A stretch of 42,854 nt of DNA, taken from Verrucomicrobiota bacterium. Its GTDB lineage: Bacteria; Verrucomicrobiota; Verrucomicrobiia; Chthoniobacterales; UBA10450. The translations under genes were made by a program, and so were the position numbers. Shown piece after piece: positions 16,988 to 24,700 of this stretch. The stretch's first letter is position 1. Each line of letters begins with the position of its first letter. The notes beneath the pieces are model-generated. The model was given only the letters and a program-made list of their open reading frames with translations. It searched no databases and had not been told where the DNA came from. The DNA lies in the NCBI GenBank assembly GCA_003218945.1, contig QHPE01000167.1:1-42854 (forward strand). The letters run 5' to 3'.

Positions 16988-17490
16988 CTAACTTTTCGTG
17001 TTTGTGAACTCCTGGTCTTGCAGATTTCTTCGATCAATCGCGAAGTCGAATAACCTGCCTCAAAAGGAATCAGGCGAATCTCTGCACCCGTCTTAGTCAA
17101 AATTGAGCGCTCTTCTTCATTCAGCGTCTCAGGCGTGTAATCGGCTCCTTTAGCATACACAGCCGGTCTGACCGCAGCGAGAAACTGCGTGGCCCGAATT
17201 TGTGGAAAGACCGTGACCAAGTCCACGCACTGCAAAGCTGCAAGGATCTCCGCGCGATCGTTCTCGGTCCTGAGTGGACGTCCGGTTCCTTTTAATTCGC
17301 GGACTGAACGATCGCCATTGAGACCAACCGCGAGGACATCACCTAACGCTCGCGCAGCTTGTAAGTACCGAACGTGTCCCACGTGAAGCAGATCAAAACA
17401 TCCGTTTGTGGCTACAATCTTTTTTCCAGCAGCCCGCAATTTTTCGGAGCGATCGGAAAGTTCCTCAAGCTCCACGATTTTTGGATTCAT
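16984..17490 (-). CDS. rfaE2: D-glycero-beta-D-manno-heptose-1-phosphate adenylyltransferase (RfaE2)
   Basis: Joins ATP to heptose-1-phosphate to form ADP-heptose for the LPS inner core. This is the stand-alone adenylyltransferase domain; in enterobacteria it is fused to the kinase as HldE. The nucleotidyltransferase motif VATNGCFDLLHVGHVRYLQ is clear, with VGLNGDRSVRELKG and the C-terminal GYSTSRLIEEI. I placed the start at ATG 17490 (MNPKIVELEEL); the frame remains open 11 codons further. Presence of this gene supports a Gram-negative envelope with heptose-containing LPS or glycoprotein. The partner kinase is not in the window. Confidence 0.9.
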   Translation of the reverse strand: MNPKIVELEELSDRSEKLRAAGKKIVATNGCFDLLHVGHVRYLQAARALGDVLAVGLNGDRSVRELKGTGRPLRTENDRAEILAALQCVDLVTVFPQIRATQFLAAVRPAVYAKGADYTPETLNEEERSILTKTGAEIRLIPFEAGYSTSRLIEEICKTRSSQTRKVR

Positions 17491-17564
17491 ACGTTGGTAT
17501 CCAAATTTGGAATTGTGCGCCAATTCGCAGTTGGTTTAACTAATTTGCGCGAGGTACGCTCAAA

Positions 17565-18353
17565 ATGGCGAAAAGAAAAGCAAAACGCAACGTGGGAACA
17601 TCGAAGCTCCATGGCCGTTTCAAAATCTGCCGCGAGCCGGTTGTGCACCTTGGCGCAGCTGTTCAGTCATCTGATGCCGCCGAGAGCGCGAGCATGCCAC
17701 GGATTTGTGAAGAGCCCCTGCTCTTCGCCATCGCACGCGATGAGCAGACTATTTTTGTCAGCTGGGATATCGATTGGCCGTCTGTTTTCGACAAGGCGAT
17801 GCCTGTGGATCGACAAGTCCATCTTCGATTACTTACAGGCGATGGTTTCGAACAGGCAAGAGTCGCGGTCGAGCCGATGCTTGGAAGGTTCTACGTCTCG
17901 GTGTCGAAGCCGCGCGCGATGTACCGCGTCGAACTCGGTTATTACGCGCCGGATCGCGGCTGGAGATCTGTCGCGATTTCCGACGCAGTCGCGATGCCGG
18001 CCGATGCGCCATCCGAAAACATGCAGGTCGATCTCGCAACGGTTCCGTTCCACATCAGCTTCCAAAAATTAGTCGATCAGTTGGGCCTAACGAACGGTGA
18101 TCCGCTCGTCACCGCTTTGTCGCGCTTGGAAGACCGCATTGTGGCATTCGCAGAGCGCGATCTCGATCCTGCGCCGGCGGATCGCGAAATTCTCCGCGCG
18201 TTGGACATGTCGATTGAGGATCTGCGCAGCGGCCGCGTCAGTTTCGCCAAAAGGCCTAACGAGTCGCGACTGCATAAACGCCTCGAAGCCGTTCTCGGCT
18301 TCGGTGGACCGAGTCCAACGAGCGGCTCCGGCGCCGGTAGCTGGAGTCAGTGA
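17565..18353 (+). CDS. DUF4912 domain protein
   Basis: A 262-residue soluble protein. A basic N-terminus (MAKRKAKRNVG) is followed by the DUF4912 region, with LFAIARDEQTIFVSWDIDW, a mid strand GRFYVSVSKPRAMYRVELGY and YAPDRGWRSVAISDAV. Aromatic-rich beta strands of this sort recall carbohydrate-binding or sandwich folds, but I know no demonstrated function. The C-terminal 80 residues are helical and acidic, ending in a Gly/Ser-rich tail. It starts 75 bp from the divergent rfaE2 start and converges on an APC permease. A stray pair of phase-shifted frames lies inside it and is not coding. Confidence 0.75.
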   Translation: MAKRKAKRNVGTSKLHGRFKICREPVVHLGAAVQSSDAAESASMPRICEEPLLFAIARDEQTIFVSWDIDWPSVFDKAMPVDRQVHLRLLTGDGFEQARVAVEPMLGRFYVSVSKPRAMYRVELGYYAPDRGWRSVAISDAVAMPADAPSENMQVDLATVPFHISFQKLVDQLGLTNGDPLVTALSRLEDRIVAFAERDLDPAPADREILRALDMSIEDLRSGRVSFAKRPNESRLHKRLEAVLGFGGPSPTSGSGAGSWSQ

Positions 18354-18362
18354 CGAACTCAG

Positions 18363-19883
18363 TTACAGCAGCCCGTCACGCGTCATCTTGATTCCTTCCG
18401 GCATATCCGTCGGCCGTGGGGCGTCGATGTGGCTGTGGCTCTTGCCGTAGCCGAAGTAGAAAATGAAGCCGATGAGCAGCCAGACGATGAGTCGCATCCA
18501 GTTCGTCCAGCCTAGTCCGTATATCATGGCGCTGCAGGTGATGATGCCGAGCGTGGCGACCAGCGGCGCGGCGGGAACGCGGAATCCGCGTTCTAGCTCA
18601 GGATGCTTCACGCGCATGATCCACACCCCGGCGCAGACGAGAATGAATGCGAACAATGTGCCGATGCTGGTCATTTCTCCGGTCACATCGGCGGGCACAA
18701 GCGCGGCTAGCGCGCCGGTGAAAACGAAGAACAGCATGTTCGATTTCCATGGCGTGCGATACCGCGGATGCACTTCCGAGAAGATTGACGGAACCAGTCC
18801 GTCGCGGCTCATCGAAAAGAACACGCGCGATTGGCCTAACAACATTACGAGAATGACGGACGAAAAACCGGCGAGGATCGCGACTGTGACCGCGCGCGAA
18901 AGCCATTCGTAACCGTGCATGTATTTGCTGATCGCGAACGCGACCGAGGCTTCACGGCCAGCGGCGCGAAAATCTTCGACCGTGGCGACGCCGCTGAGCA
19001 CGTACGAGAAGAGCACATAGAGAACCGTGCAGAATACCAGAGAACCAAGAATGCCGATCGGCATGTCACGTCTTGGATTGCGCGCTTCCTGTGCTGCGGT
19101 CGAGACGGCATCGAATCCGATGTAAGCGAAGAACACGACACCGGCCGCCCCGAGAATTCCAAGAATACCGCCGTAATGATGCGTGATTCCCTGCGCTGTG
19201 ACGTGCGTCGTCGCCGACGGAATGAATGGCGTGTGATGCGCCGGGTTGATGAATTGCCAGCCGATACCGATGAAGAGCAGTACGATGGACACTTTCAAAA
19301 TTACGATGAGCCCGTTCACAAAAGCGGATTCTTTCGTGCCACGAATGAGCAGCATCGTCAGGAGAAGCAAAATGAAAAGCGCGGGCACGTTCATGATGCC
19401 GTACGTGCCGCCGGGGTCGTGTTCGAATGGCGAATGCGTCCACTGATAGGGGATCGCCATGTTGAACCAGCCGAGCACGCGGTTCGCGTATTCGCTCCAT
19501 GCGTCGGACACGGTCGCCGCGGCGACGGCGTATTCAAGAATCAAATCCCAACCGATGATCCATGCGACGAATTCGCCCATGGTGGCGTACGAGTACGTGT
19601 AAGCGCTGCCCGCGACGGGAATCATCGACGCGAACTCGGCGTAGCACAGACCGGCGAACGCGCAACCGATGCCAGCCACGACAAACGCCAGCACAACCGA
19701 CGGACCCGCGCGATCCGCGATGGCAGCGGCGGTTCGCACAAACAGACCGGCACCGATGATTCCACCGATGCCGAGCGCAACGAGGTTGACCCAGCCTAAC
19801 GAACGCTTGAGAGTATGCTCGCCAACTTGCGCGGCCTCGTACATGAGAAGGTCCAGCGGTTTTTTCTTGAATAGTTTTCCCAT
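18363..19883 (-). CDS. APC family (cationic amino-acid-type) permease
   Basis: A 506-residue transporter resembling YfnA/CAT-type amino-acid permeases. It starts LFKKKPLDLLMYEAAQVGEH, then LGWVNLVALGIGGIIGAGLF (TM1 with the GIGGIIGAG break), CYAEFASMIPVAGSAYTYSY and FFAYIGFDAVSTAAQEARNP, all hallmark stretches of this group. About 12 hydrophobic segments, with the last two followed by a short charged tail. The start lies 4 bp after the stop of the next permease gene, so the two are one transcript. Substrate unknown; a broad-specificity or cationic amino acid is the family default. Confidence 0.9.
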   Translation of the reverse strand: MGKLFKKKPLDLLMYEAAQVGEHTLKRSLGWVNLVALGIGGIIGAGLFVRTAAAIADRAGPSVVLAFVVAGIGCAFAGLCYAEFASMIPVAGSAYTYSYATMGEFVAWIIGWDLILEYAVAAATVSDAWSEYANRVLGWFNMAIPYQWTHSPFEHDPGGTYGIMNVPALFILLLLTMLLIRGTKESAFVNGLIVILKVSIVLLFIGIGWQFINPAHHTPFIPSATTHVTAQGITHHYGGILGILGAAGVVFFAYIGFDAVSTAAQEARNPRRDMPIGILGSLVFCTVLYVLFSYVLSGVATVEDFRAAGREASVAFAISKYMHGYEWLSRAVTVAILAGFSSVILVMLLGQSRVFFSMSRDGLVPSIFSEVHPRYRTPWKSNMLFFVFTGALAALVPADVTGEMTSIGTLFAFILVCAGVWIMRVKHPELERGFRVPAAPLVATLGIITCSAMIYGLGWTNWMRLIVWLLIGFIFYFGYGKSHSHIDAPRPTDMPEGIKMTRDGLL

Positions 19884-19887
19884 GACT

Positions 19888-21435
19888 TCAGATGTTGGTG
19901 CCAGTCCGGCTCGGACTGTCGATGTTATCCAGGCCGATCTTGCGATCGCGTGACTTGTTCCAGAAGAAATAAACCGGCACGCCGGTCAACACGATGATTA
20001 GTCCCGGCCACGTGGTCGCAGTTTGGTAAATGAAGAGCACGACAAGGATGACGGTCGCGCCAAGGATGTACAAAATGGGAACGACTGGATAGCCGAATGC
20101 TTTATATGGCCGTTCCGCATGCGGATCTTTTCGGCGCAGGAGGAAGATGCCAATGATTGTTAATACATAGAAAATCAGCGCGGCTGAAATGACGTAGTCG
20201 AGCAAATTGCCGTAGAGATTGCCATACCCGGTCACGCTGCCAGCTGCATCTGTTTTGACTGTGCGTGGCAAAACGAGTGCGCCGGCCCAAATGCCTTGGA
20301 AAACGAGCGCCCACGCCGGGACGTGGCTTTTGTTGAGCTCGCCGACTCGTCGAAAGAACAGACCGTCTTTCGCCATGGCATAATAGGCGCGGGCACCGGC
20401 AAGAATCAGCCCGTTATTGCAACCGAACGTCGAGACCATGATCGCAACCGCCATGATTGTCGCGCCAGCGCCTGGAAAAATTACGTTGGCTGTTTCAGAG
20501 GCGACACGATCGCTGGGCGCATTCTGGATTGCGTTGAACGGCAGCGTCGCGAGATAAGCGACATTTGCGAGCAAATAAAGTCCGATCACCAGGAACGTGC
20601 CCAATGCGAGGGAAAGCGGCACGTTGCGCCGCGGGTTCACTACCTCTCCGGCAGTGAAAGTGATGTTGTTCCACGCGTCGGCAGAGAACAAGGAATTCGT
20701 CTGTGCCACGCAGATTCCGACGAAGAGTCCGAATACCGTCGCAGCTGTTAAACCTGTGCCAACTTCCTGCAGATTACCGCGCACAGTCCAGAAGTCCCTG
20801 AAGTTTTCCGCACCTGCACCGGATTTCAGCCCGATAACGATTCCGAGGACGATCAACGCGAGCAGCGCGCCAGTTTTTGCGGTCGTGAAAACGTTTTGGA
20901 TAAGCTTGCCGACTTCCAAGCCACGCGTGTTCGTAAATGTCAAAAATCCAATGAGCGCCAGGCCGACGAGCTGTGCCGTCGAAAGCGATAGTGCGTATCC
21001 GCCAAACCGAATCGGCGAAATAATGTAATTGCTTTCGGAAATCCATGGGAGAAGCACGCCGCTGTAGCGTGCGAATCCGACTGCGACGGCCGCAATGGTG
21101 CCGGTCTGAATCACAAGGAAAAGCGTCCAGCCGTAAAGAAATCCCCATAGCGGCGAAAATGCTTCGCGCAGATACACGTATTGCCCACCGGCTTTGGGCA
21201 TCATCGCCGCGAGTTCACCGTACGAGAGCGCGGCTGTCAGTGTCAGTAATCCCGTAACGATCCAGACAATGAGCAACCACCCCGGCGATCCAACCTGGCG
21301 AGCAATGATCGATGAGACTATGAAAATCCCCGAGCCGATCATTGACCCGGCCACAAGCATGGTGGAGTCCAATAAGCCAAGCCCCCTAACAAGTTTTTCT
21401 TCGGCTACAGGTGCTTCGGTGACTGCGCTTGGCAT
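19888..21435 (-). CDS. APC superfamily amino-acid permease (second of tandem pair)
   Basis: A 515-residue membrane transporter, first gene of a two-permease unit. TM1 reads LLDSTMLVAGSMIGSGIFIV; SYGELAAMMPKAGGQYVYLR follows TM2, a near-identical layout to LAT-type exchangers. About 12 hydrophobic stretches; the C-terminus ends NKSRDRKIGL then a polar tail. The upstream leader forms a 7-bp hairpin whose loop and 3' arm carry the AAAGGA ribosome site (see separate entry), so translation of this gene may be held down by RNA structure. Two permeases in tandem with no enzyme next to them suggests uptake or exchange of amino acids as general nutrients. Confidence 0.9.
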   Translation of the reverse strand: MPSAVTEAPVAEEKLVRGLGLLDSTMLVAGSMIGSGIFIVSSIIARQVGSPGWLLIVWIVTGLLTLTAALSYGELAAMMPKAGGQYVYLREAFSPLWGFLYGWTLFLVIQTGTIAAVAVGFARYSGVLLPWISESNYIISPIRFGGYALSLSTAQLVGLALIGFLTFTNTRGLEVGKLIQNVFTTAKTGALLALIVLGIVIGLKSGAGAENFRDFWTVRGNLQEVGTGLTAATVFGLFVGICVAQTNSLFSADAWNNITFTAGEVVNPRRNVPLSLALGTFLVIGLYLLANVAYLATLPFNAIQNAPSDRVASETANVIFPGAGATIMAVAIMVSTFGCNNGLILAGARAYYAMAKDGLFFRRVGELNKSHVPAWALVFQGIWAGALVLPRTVKTDAAGSVTGYGNLYGNLLDYVISAALIFYVLTIIGIFLLRRKDPHAERPYKAFGYPVVPILYILGATVILVVLFIYQTATTWPGLIIVLTGVPVYFFWNKSRDRKIGLDNIDSPSRTGTNI

Positions 21436-21437
21436 AT

Positions 21438-21454
21438 CGAATCCTTTGGATTCG
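21438..21454 (-). promoter_or_regulatory. Leader hairpin covering the ribosome site of the permease gene
   Basis: On the transcript the sequence is CGAATCC-AAA-GGATTCG, a perfect 7-bp stem with a 3-nt loop, ending 2 nt before the ATG at 21435. The only Shine-Dalgarno-like run (AAAGGA) is in the loop and 3' arm, so a folded leader would hide it. Structure is seen directly; a regulatory effect is inference. Confidence 0.45.
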
Positions 21455-21552
21455 CGGAGAGTTAATCATCAGTCACGCCTGCCATGCAACGCCAAAAAAC
21501 TGCCGCAAAGTTGTTTACGGCAAAAAAGTAAGCGTGTAGTCTCCCCGCCACC

Positions 21553-22527
21553 GTGATGACCGCGAATCATCTGCTCCGGGCGCGACGGTTTCTGTGGGGG
21601 AGCTGCGCTGCTCTGGTGTTGGTCATCCAGTTGGGTGGCGCGTCGCAGGCCGCTTTGACGCGGGCAAACACTCAGTTCGAGGCGCTGCCGCTGGTACGCT
21701 CCCGACAAAATCACCTGCTGGTCCATGCCTTCATCAACGGCAGACCCGCATGGCTGACGGTCGATAGCGGGGCGCCCGTGAGCGCGATTGCCCTGAATCG
21801 TCGTGAATATTTTCGGCTCAAGCCGATCACGGCGAAATCAAGTTTGCCTGCGCGCGTTCAAATCAACGGCGCATTCAATAATGTCGCGATCGCCCGTGAA
21901 CTGCGGATTGGCGGGTTAATTCTCGCTGATGAACCGGTGGTTACGGTCGATCTCGGCGGTTCCGCGCGCGCAGCCCGAATGGCGCACGAGCCGCAGATCG
22001 ACGGAATCATTGGAGCAGATATCCTTTTCCCGACGCAAGCCGTGCTCGATTGTGAAAGGCAATTACTGGTTCTCAAGATCGACCCGAATGTTGTGGGCAG
22101 TTTCCCGGGCTTCAGTCGCCGCGGGTTACGCGCTGTTCCGATTCAAGTCAGCGACGGTTACAACTTGTATGTGAACGGTTCCGTGAACGGCAGAGCGGCA
22201 AAACTCATGGTCGATACCGGTTCTTTCACCACTTTGTTACATCGGTCCTTTGTCCGGAGCATGCGAATTGCCACTCGTGAGACGCCATATAGTTCCTCGG
22301 CTGTCAACCTGAAAGAGCGCGGGGTGCGTGTGGCGCATATTCGCAAGCTGTCCGTCGGCTCCGTGGACATCGTCGGCAAAGAAGTGGGTGTCATTGATCT
22401 GGAAGGACTCATCCATGACGGGCTGTTGGAAGGTTCACCACCCGTTGCCGGCCTGCTCGGCGCGGAAACATTGCGACGTCACCACGGCATCATCGACTTC
22501 GGCACCCGCACGCTGTATCTACGGTAG
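21553..22527 (+). CDS. Two-lobed retropepsin-like aspartic protease, exported
   Basis: A 324-residue protein with an N-terminal signal segment (RFLWGSCAALVLVIQLGGA). It then has two copies of the clan AA half-site: Asp71 in LTVDSGAPVSAIAL and Asp221 in LMVDTGSFTTLLH. Each is followed by a hydrophobic-hydrophobic-Gly element (GIIGADILFP and GLLGAETLRR). Most bacterial retropepsin-like proteins have one such half and must dimerise; here both halves sit on one chain, as in eukaryotic pepsins. It probably acts in the periplasm. Start is GTG 21553 or the next codon ATG 21556. The substrate is unknown. The retroviral-type call is from motif order, not from a search. Confidence 0.75.
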   Translation: MMTANHLLRARRFLWGSCAALVLVIQLGGASQAALTRANTQFEALPLVRSRQNHLLVHAFINGRPAWLTVDSGAPVSAIALNRREYFRLKPITAKSSLPARVQINGAFNNVAIARELRIGGLILADEPVVTVDLGGSARAARMAHEPQIDGIIGADILFPTQAVLDCERQLLVLKIDPNVVGSFPGFSRRGLRAVPIQVSDGYNLYVNGSVNGRAAKLMVDTGSFTTLLHRSFVRSMRIATRETPYSSSAVNLKERGVRVAHIRKLSVGSVDIVGKEVGVIDLEGLIHDGLLEGSPPVAGLLGAETLRRHHGIIDFGTRTLYLR

Positions 22528-22549
22528 CGAACGCTCCAACAGTCCGTTT

Positions 22550-22584
22550 GTCATTCCGAGCGAAGTTGAAGAATCTCTCGATTT
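22550..22584 (+). repeat. Dispersed repeat, partial copy D
   Basis: GTCATTCCGAGCGAAGTTGA then AGAATCTCTCGAT matches the left end of copies A-C. Only the left arm is present; it runs almost into the murU start at 22592, so it lies in that gene's leader. Confidence 0.6.
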
Positions 22585-22591
22585 TCTGCTC

Positions 22592-23542
22592 GTGAATCAC
22601 ATTACACAGGCATTCGTTCTGGCTGCGGGACTTGGCACGCGGTTGCGTCCATTGACCGAGGAAGTGCCGAAACCGCTTATCCCGATTTTTCAAAAACCGC
22701 TCGTGACGTTTGCCCTCGATCACTTGATAAACGCGGGAGTGAACAGATTCGTCGTCAATACGCACCGGCATCCAGAGCTATTTCAAACTTTTTTCGCCCG
22801 TCACGAGTATGCTGGCTTTCCGGTTACGCTTGTTCACGAGCCAGAGCTGCTCGAAACCGGCGGCGGTATCAAAAATGTCGAAGGCATTCTTGGGAAAGAA
22901 CCATTCATCGTTTACAGCGGCGATATTTTGACCGACGTCGCGCTCGAACCGCTGATTGCCGAACATTTCCGCGCCGGTAATGAGGTGACGCTTGGCCTTC
23001 GGCGGAATACCGGCCTGGGGGCGGGCGTGGTCGTGCGAGCTGGCCGAATCGTCGAGATTTCAAAAGAATACAATCCCAAGGAAAACTTCGATTACGCCAA
23101 CATTTCGATTTGGAACCAGGAAATCTTCAACCGCATCCCCGCCAGGCAGAAAATTTCATTTATTCCTGTTTTGATAGATTGGATCCAGAATGGCGGAAGG
23201 ATAGGCGGCGTGGCGCTCGATGACGGGAATTGGTTCAACATCGGATCGCGCAAGGAGTATCTCGATGTCCATCGCGCGATCTTGAACAAAGACTGGCGAC
23301 CGGCGTACTTGAAGACGCGCGATTGGGCCGAGCCGGTTGCGAAAAGCGCATACGTCGATCCAACTGCGCAGTTACACGGCTGCACAGTCGTGGGACCAAA
23401 CTGTCGCATCGGTGCCGAAGCGATTCTGGAAGACACAATCTTATGGCCGGATGCGGAAATTGCTTCCCAAACGCGGCTGGAGGCTTGTATTGTCCGCTCC
23501 CGAAAAAAGGTCAGCGGCGTCCATCGCAATATCGACATCTGA
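22592..23542 (+). CDS. murU: Nucleotidyltransferase, MurU-like (MurNAc-1-phosphate uridylyltransferase) with C-terminal beta-helix
   Basis: Predicted to join UTP to an amino-sugar-1-phosphate. The N-terminal 230 residues are a sugar-nucleotidyltransferase domain: VLAAGLGTRLRPLTEEVPKP (signature loop), LLETGGGIKNVEGIL (very close to LETGGGI in Pseudomonas MurU) and the metal-site YSGDILTD. About 65 further residues form hexapeptide-like repeats (SAYVDPTAQLHGCTVVGPN, then CRIGAEAILEDTILWPDAEI), a left-handed helix that the roughly 225-residue Pseudomonas enzyme lacks but GDP-mannose pyrophosphorylases have. I chose GTG 22592; the frame is open upstream only through the preceding gene. The next gene, an AmgK-like kinase, starts 3 bp after the stop, which is the main reason for the MurU call. 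A generic NDP-sugar pyrophosphorylase is the alternative. Confidence 0.75.
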   Translation: MNHITQAFVLAAGLGTRLRPLTEEVPKPLIPIFQKPLVTFALDHLINAGVNRFVVNTHRHPELFQTFFARHEYAGFPVTLVHEPELLETGGGIKNVEGILGKEPFIVYSGDILTDVALEPLIAEHFRAGNEVTLGLRRNTGLGAGVVVRAGRIVEISKEYNPKENFDYANISIWNQEIFNRIPARQKISFIPVLIDWIQNGGRIGGVALDDGNWFNIGSRKEYLDVHRAILNKDWRPAYLKTRDWAEPVAKSAYVDPTAQLHGCTVVGPNCRIGAEAILEDTILWPDAEIASQTRLEACIVRSRKKVSGVHRNIDI

Positions 23543-23545
23543 TTT

Positions 23546-24535
23546 ATGAGAACCGACCTCCTTGTCCGACGAACGCGGAAGCATTTCCCACGATTGGATG
23601 TCGCCGAGATAAAGATCAGCCCGATCCAAAAAGGAGGATCAGACCGAAAATTCTATCGCGTCCAATGCTCGGCGGAGCAGGCGCTCATTTTGGTGAAGTA
23701 CAATTTGGAACGGGAAGAAAACCGGCATTACGTGACCATCGCCAATTTTCTCAGCGAGCACAGAATCCGCGTTCCACAGATTTATTTTCACGACGCAGCC
23801 GAAGGTTTAATCTGGCTGGAAGACCTTGGCGAGCGCGATCTTTACAATTATCGGGGAGAAACCTGGCTGGTACGCCGCGCCTTTTACGAATCGGCTCTTG
23901 AGCAAATCGCGATCCTGCATGCTTTGCCAGAATCGGTTTGCGTCGAGATGAAGCAGCTTTTGCCCGCCGAATTCAATTCAGAGCTTTATCTTTGGGAGCA
24001 AAACTATTTCTTCGAAAATTGCCTGGGCCGTTATTTCAAAATCGACAAGGGAAAGCTCGCACCGCTCGCCGCGTTGCCTGCGCTACAGAAGATTGCCGAG
24101 CACCTTGCGTCGTTCCCGAGAGTTTTGGTGCACCGCGATTTTCAGTCGCAAAACATCATCATCCGAAACAGCTACGCGTACCTGATTGATTTTCAGGGGA
24201 TGCGGCCCGGTCTGGCCGAATACGACCTTGCGTCGTTACTCTACGATCCGTATGTCGATCTTCCGGAAGTGGAACGCTCAGAGCTGGCCGGATACTATCG
24301 GCAGCTGCAGATCGAAAGAGGAATCGCGATCAACGGCGATTTCGATCTCAAGTTGCGGCTCTGTGCCATGCAACGCCTGATGCAAGCGCTGGGCGCGTAC
24401 GGTTTTCTCGGGTTGGTTAAAGGCCATAAACACTTTCTTAAGCACGTCCCTGCCGCGTTGAAATCATTGCAGCGGATTGTAACGGAAACCGACGGCTTGA
24501 CCCAGTTAGCGAAAACGTTGCGGGAATTGGCGTAA
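23546..24535 (+). CDS. amgK: AmgK-like anomeric MurNAc/GlcNAc kinase (APH fold)
   Basis: A 329-residue aminoglycoside-phosphotransferase-fold kinase. It has an N-lobe KGGSDRKFYRV loop, the catalytic loop VLVHRDFQSQNIII with Asp198 and a downstream Asn, and the metal-binding LIDFQGMRPGLAEYDLASLL. These features match AmgK, which phosphorylates the anomeric carbon of MurNAc or GlcNAc, giving MurU its substrate and bypassing de novo UDP-MurNAc synthesis (the fosfomycin-insensitive recycling route). Spacing of 3 bp from the murU-like gene supports the pair, though the order is reversed relative to Pseudomonas amgK-murU. APH-fold kinases are diverse, so substrate is inferred from context. MupP, the usual upstream phosphatase, is not in the window. 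Confidence 0.75.
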   Translation: MRTDLLVRRTRKHFPRLDVAEIKISPIQKGGSDRKFYRVQCSAEQALILVKYNLEREENRHYVTIANFLSEHRIRVPQIYFHDAAEGLIWLEDLGERDLYNYRGETWLVRRAFYESALEQIAILHALPESVCVEMKQLLPAEFNSELYLWEQNYFFENCLGRYFKIDKGKLAPLAALPALQKIAEHLASFPRVLVHRDFQSQNIIIRNSYAYLIDFQGMRPGLAEYDLASLLYDPYVDLPEVERSELAGYYRQLQIERGIAINGDFDLKLRLCAMQRLMQALGAYGFLGLVKGHKHFLKHVPAALKSLQRIVTETDGLTQLAKTLRELA

Positions 24536-24700
24536 GAGACGAGAAACAGCGCGTCGCTGCAGCCGGCCGCTAGCCGAGGCAGACCCAGGTCCGCGGCGAG
24601 TTGCAAATTCGAAGTGGGTACGGGATGCAAGCGCCGGCTGGGGTCGCTCGTTTTGCATTGCCAATTTGTTCATGGTAACTTTTCCTACGTAAATTGGTTT

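Noticed and set aside
18915-19799. A 294-codon frame antisense to the APC permease
   Set aside because: Extremely rich in Arg, Asp and His as expected for the complement of a membrane gene; no domain and no ribosome site.
24536-24700. GC-rich leader before ftsH considered as a small RNA (SRP RNA)
   Set aside because: An AGGTCCG run is present but not the conserved GAAGGAAGCAGCC of SRP RNA, and the stem does not form. Left unannotated; a 70-codon antisense frame there is not convincing.
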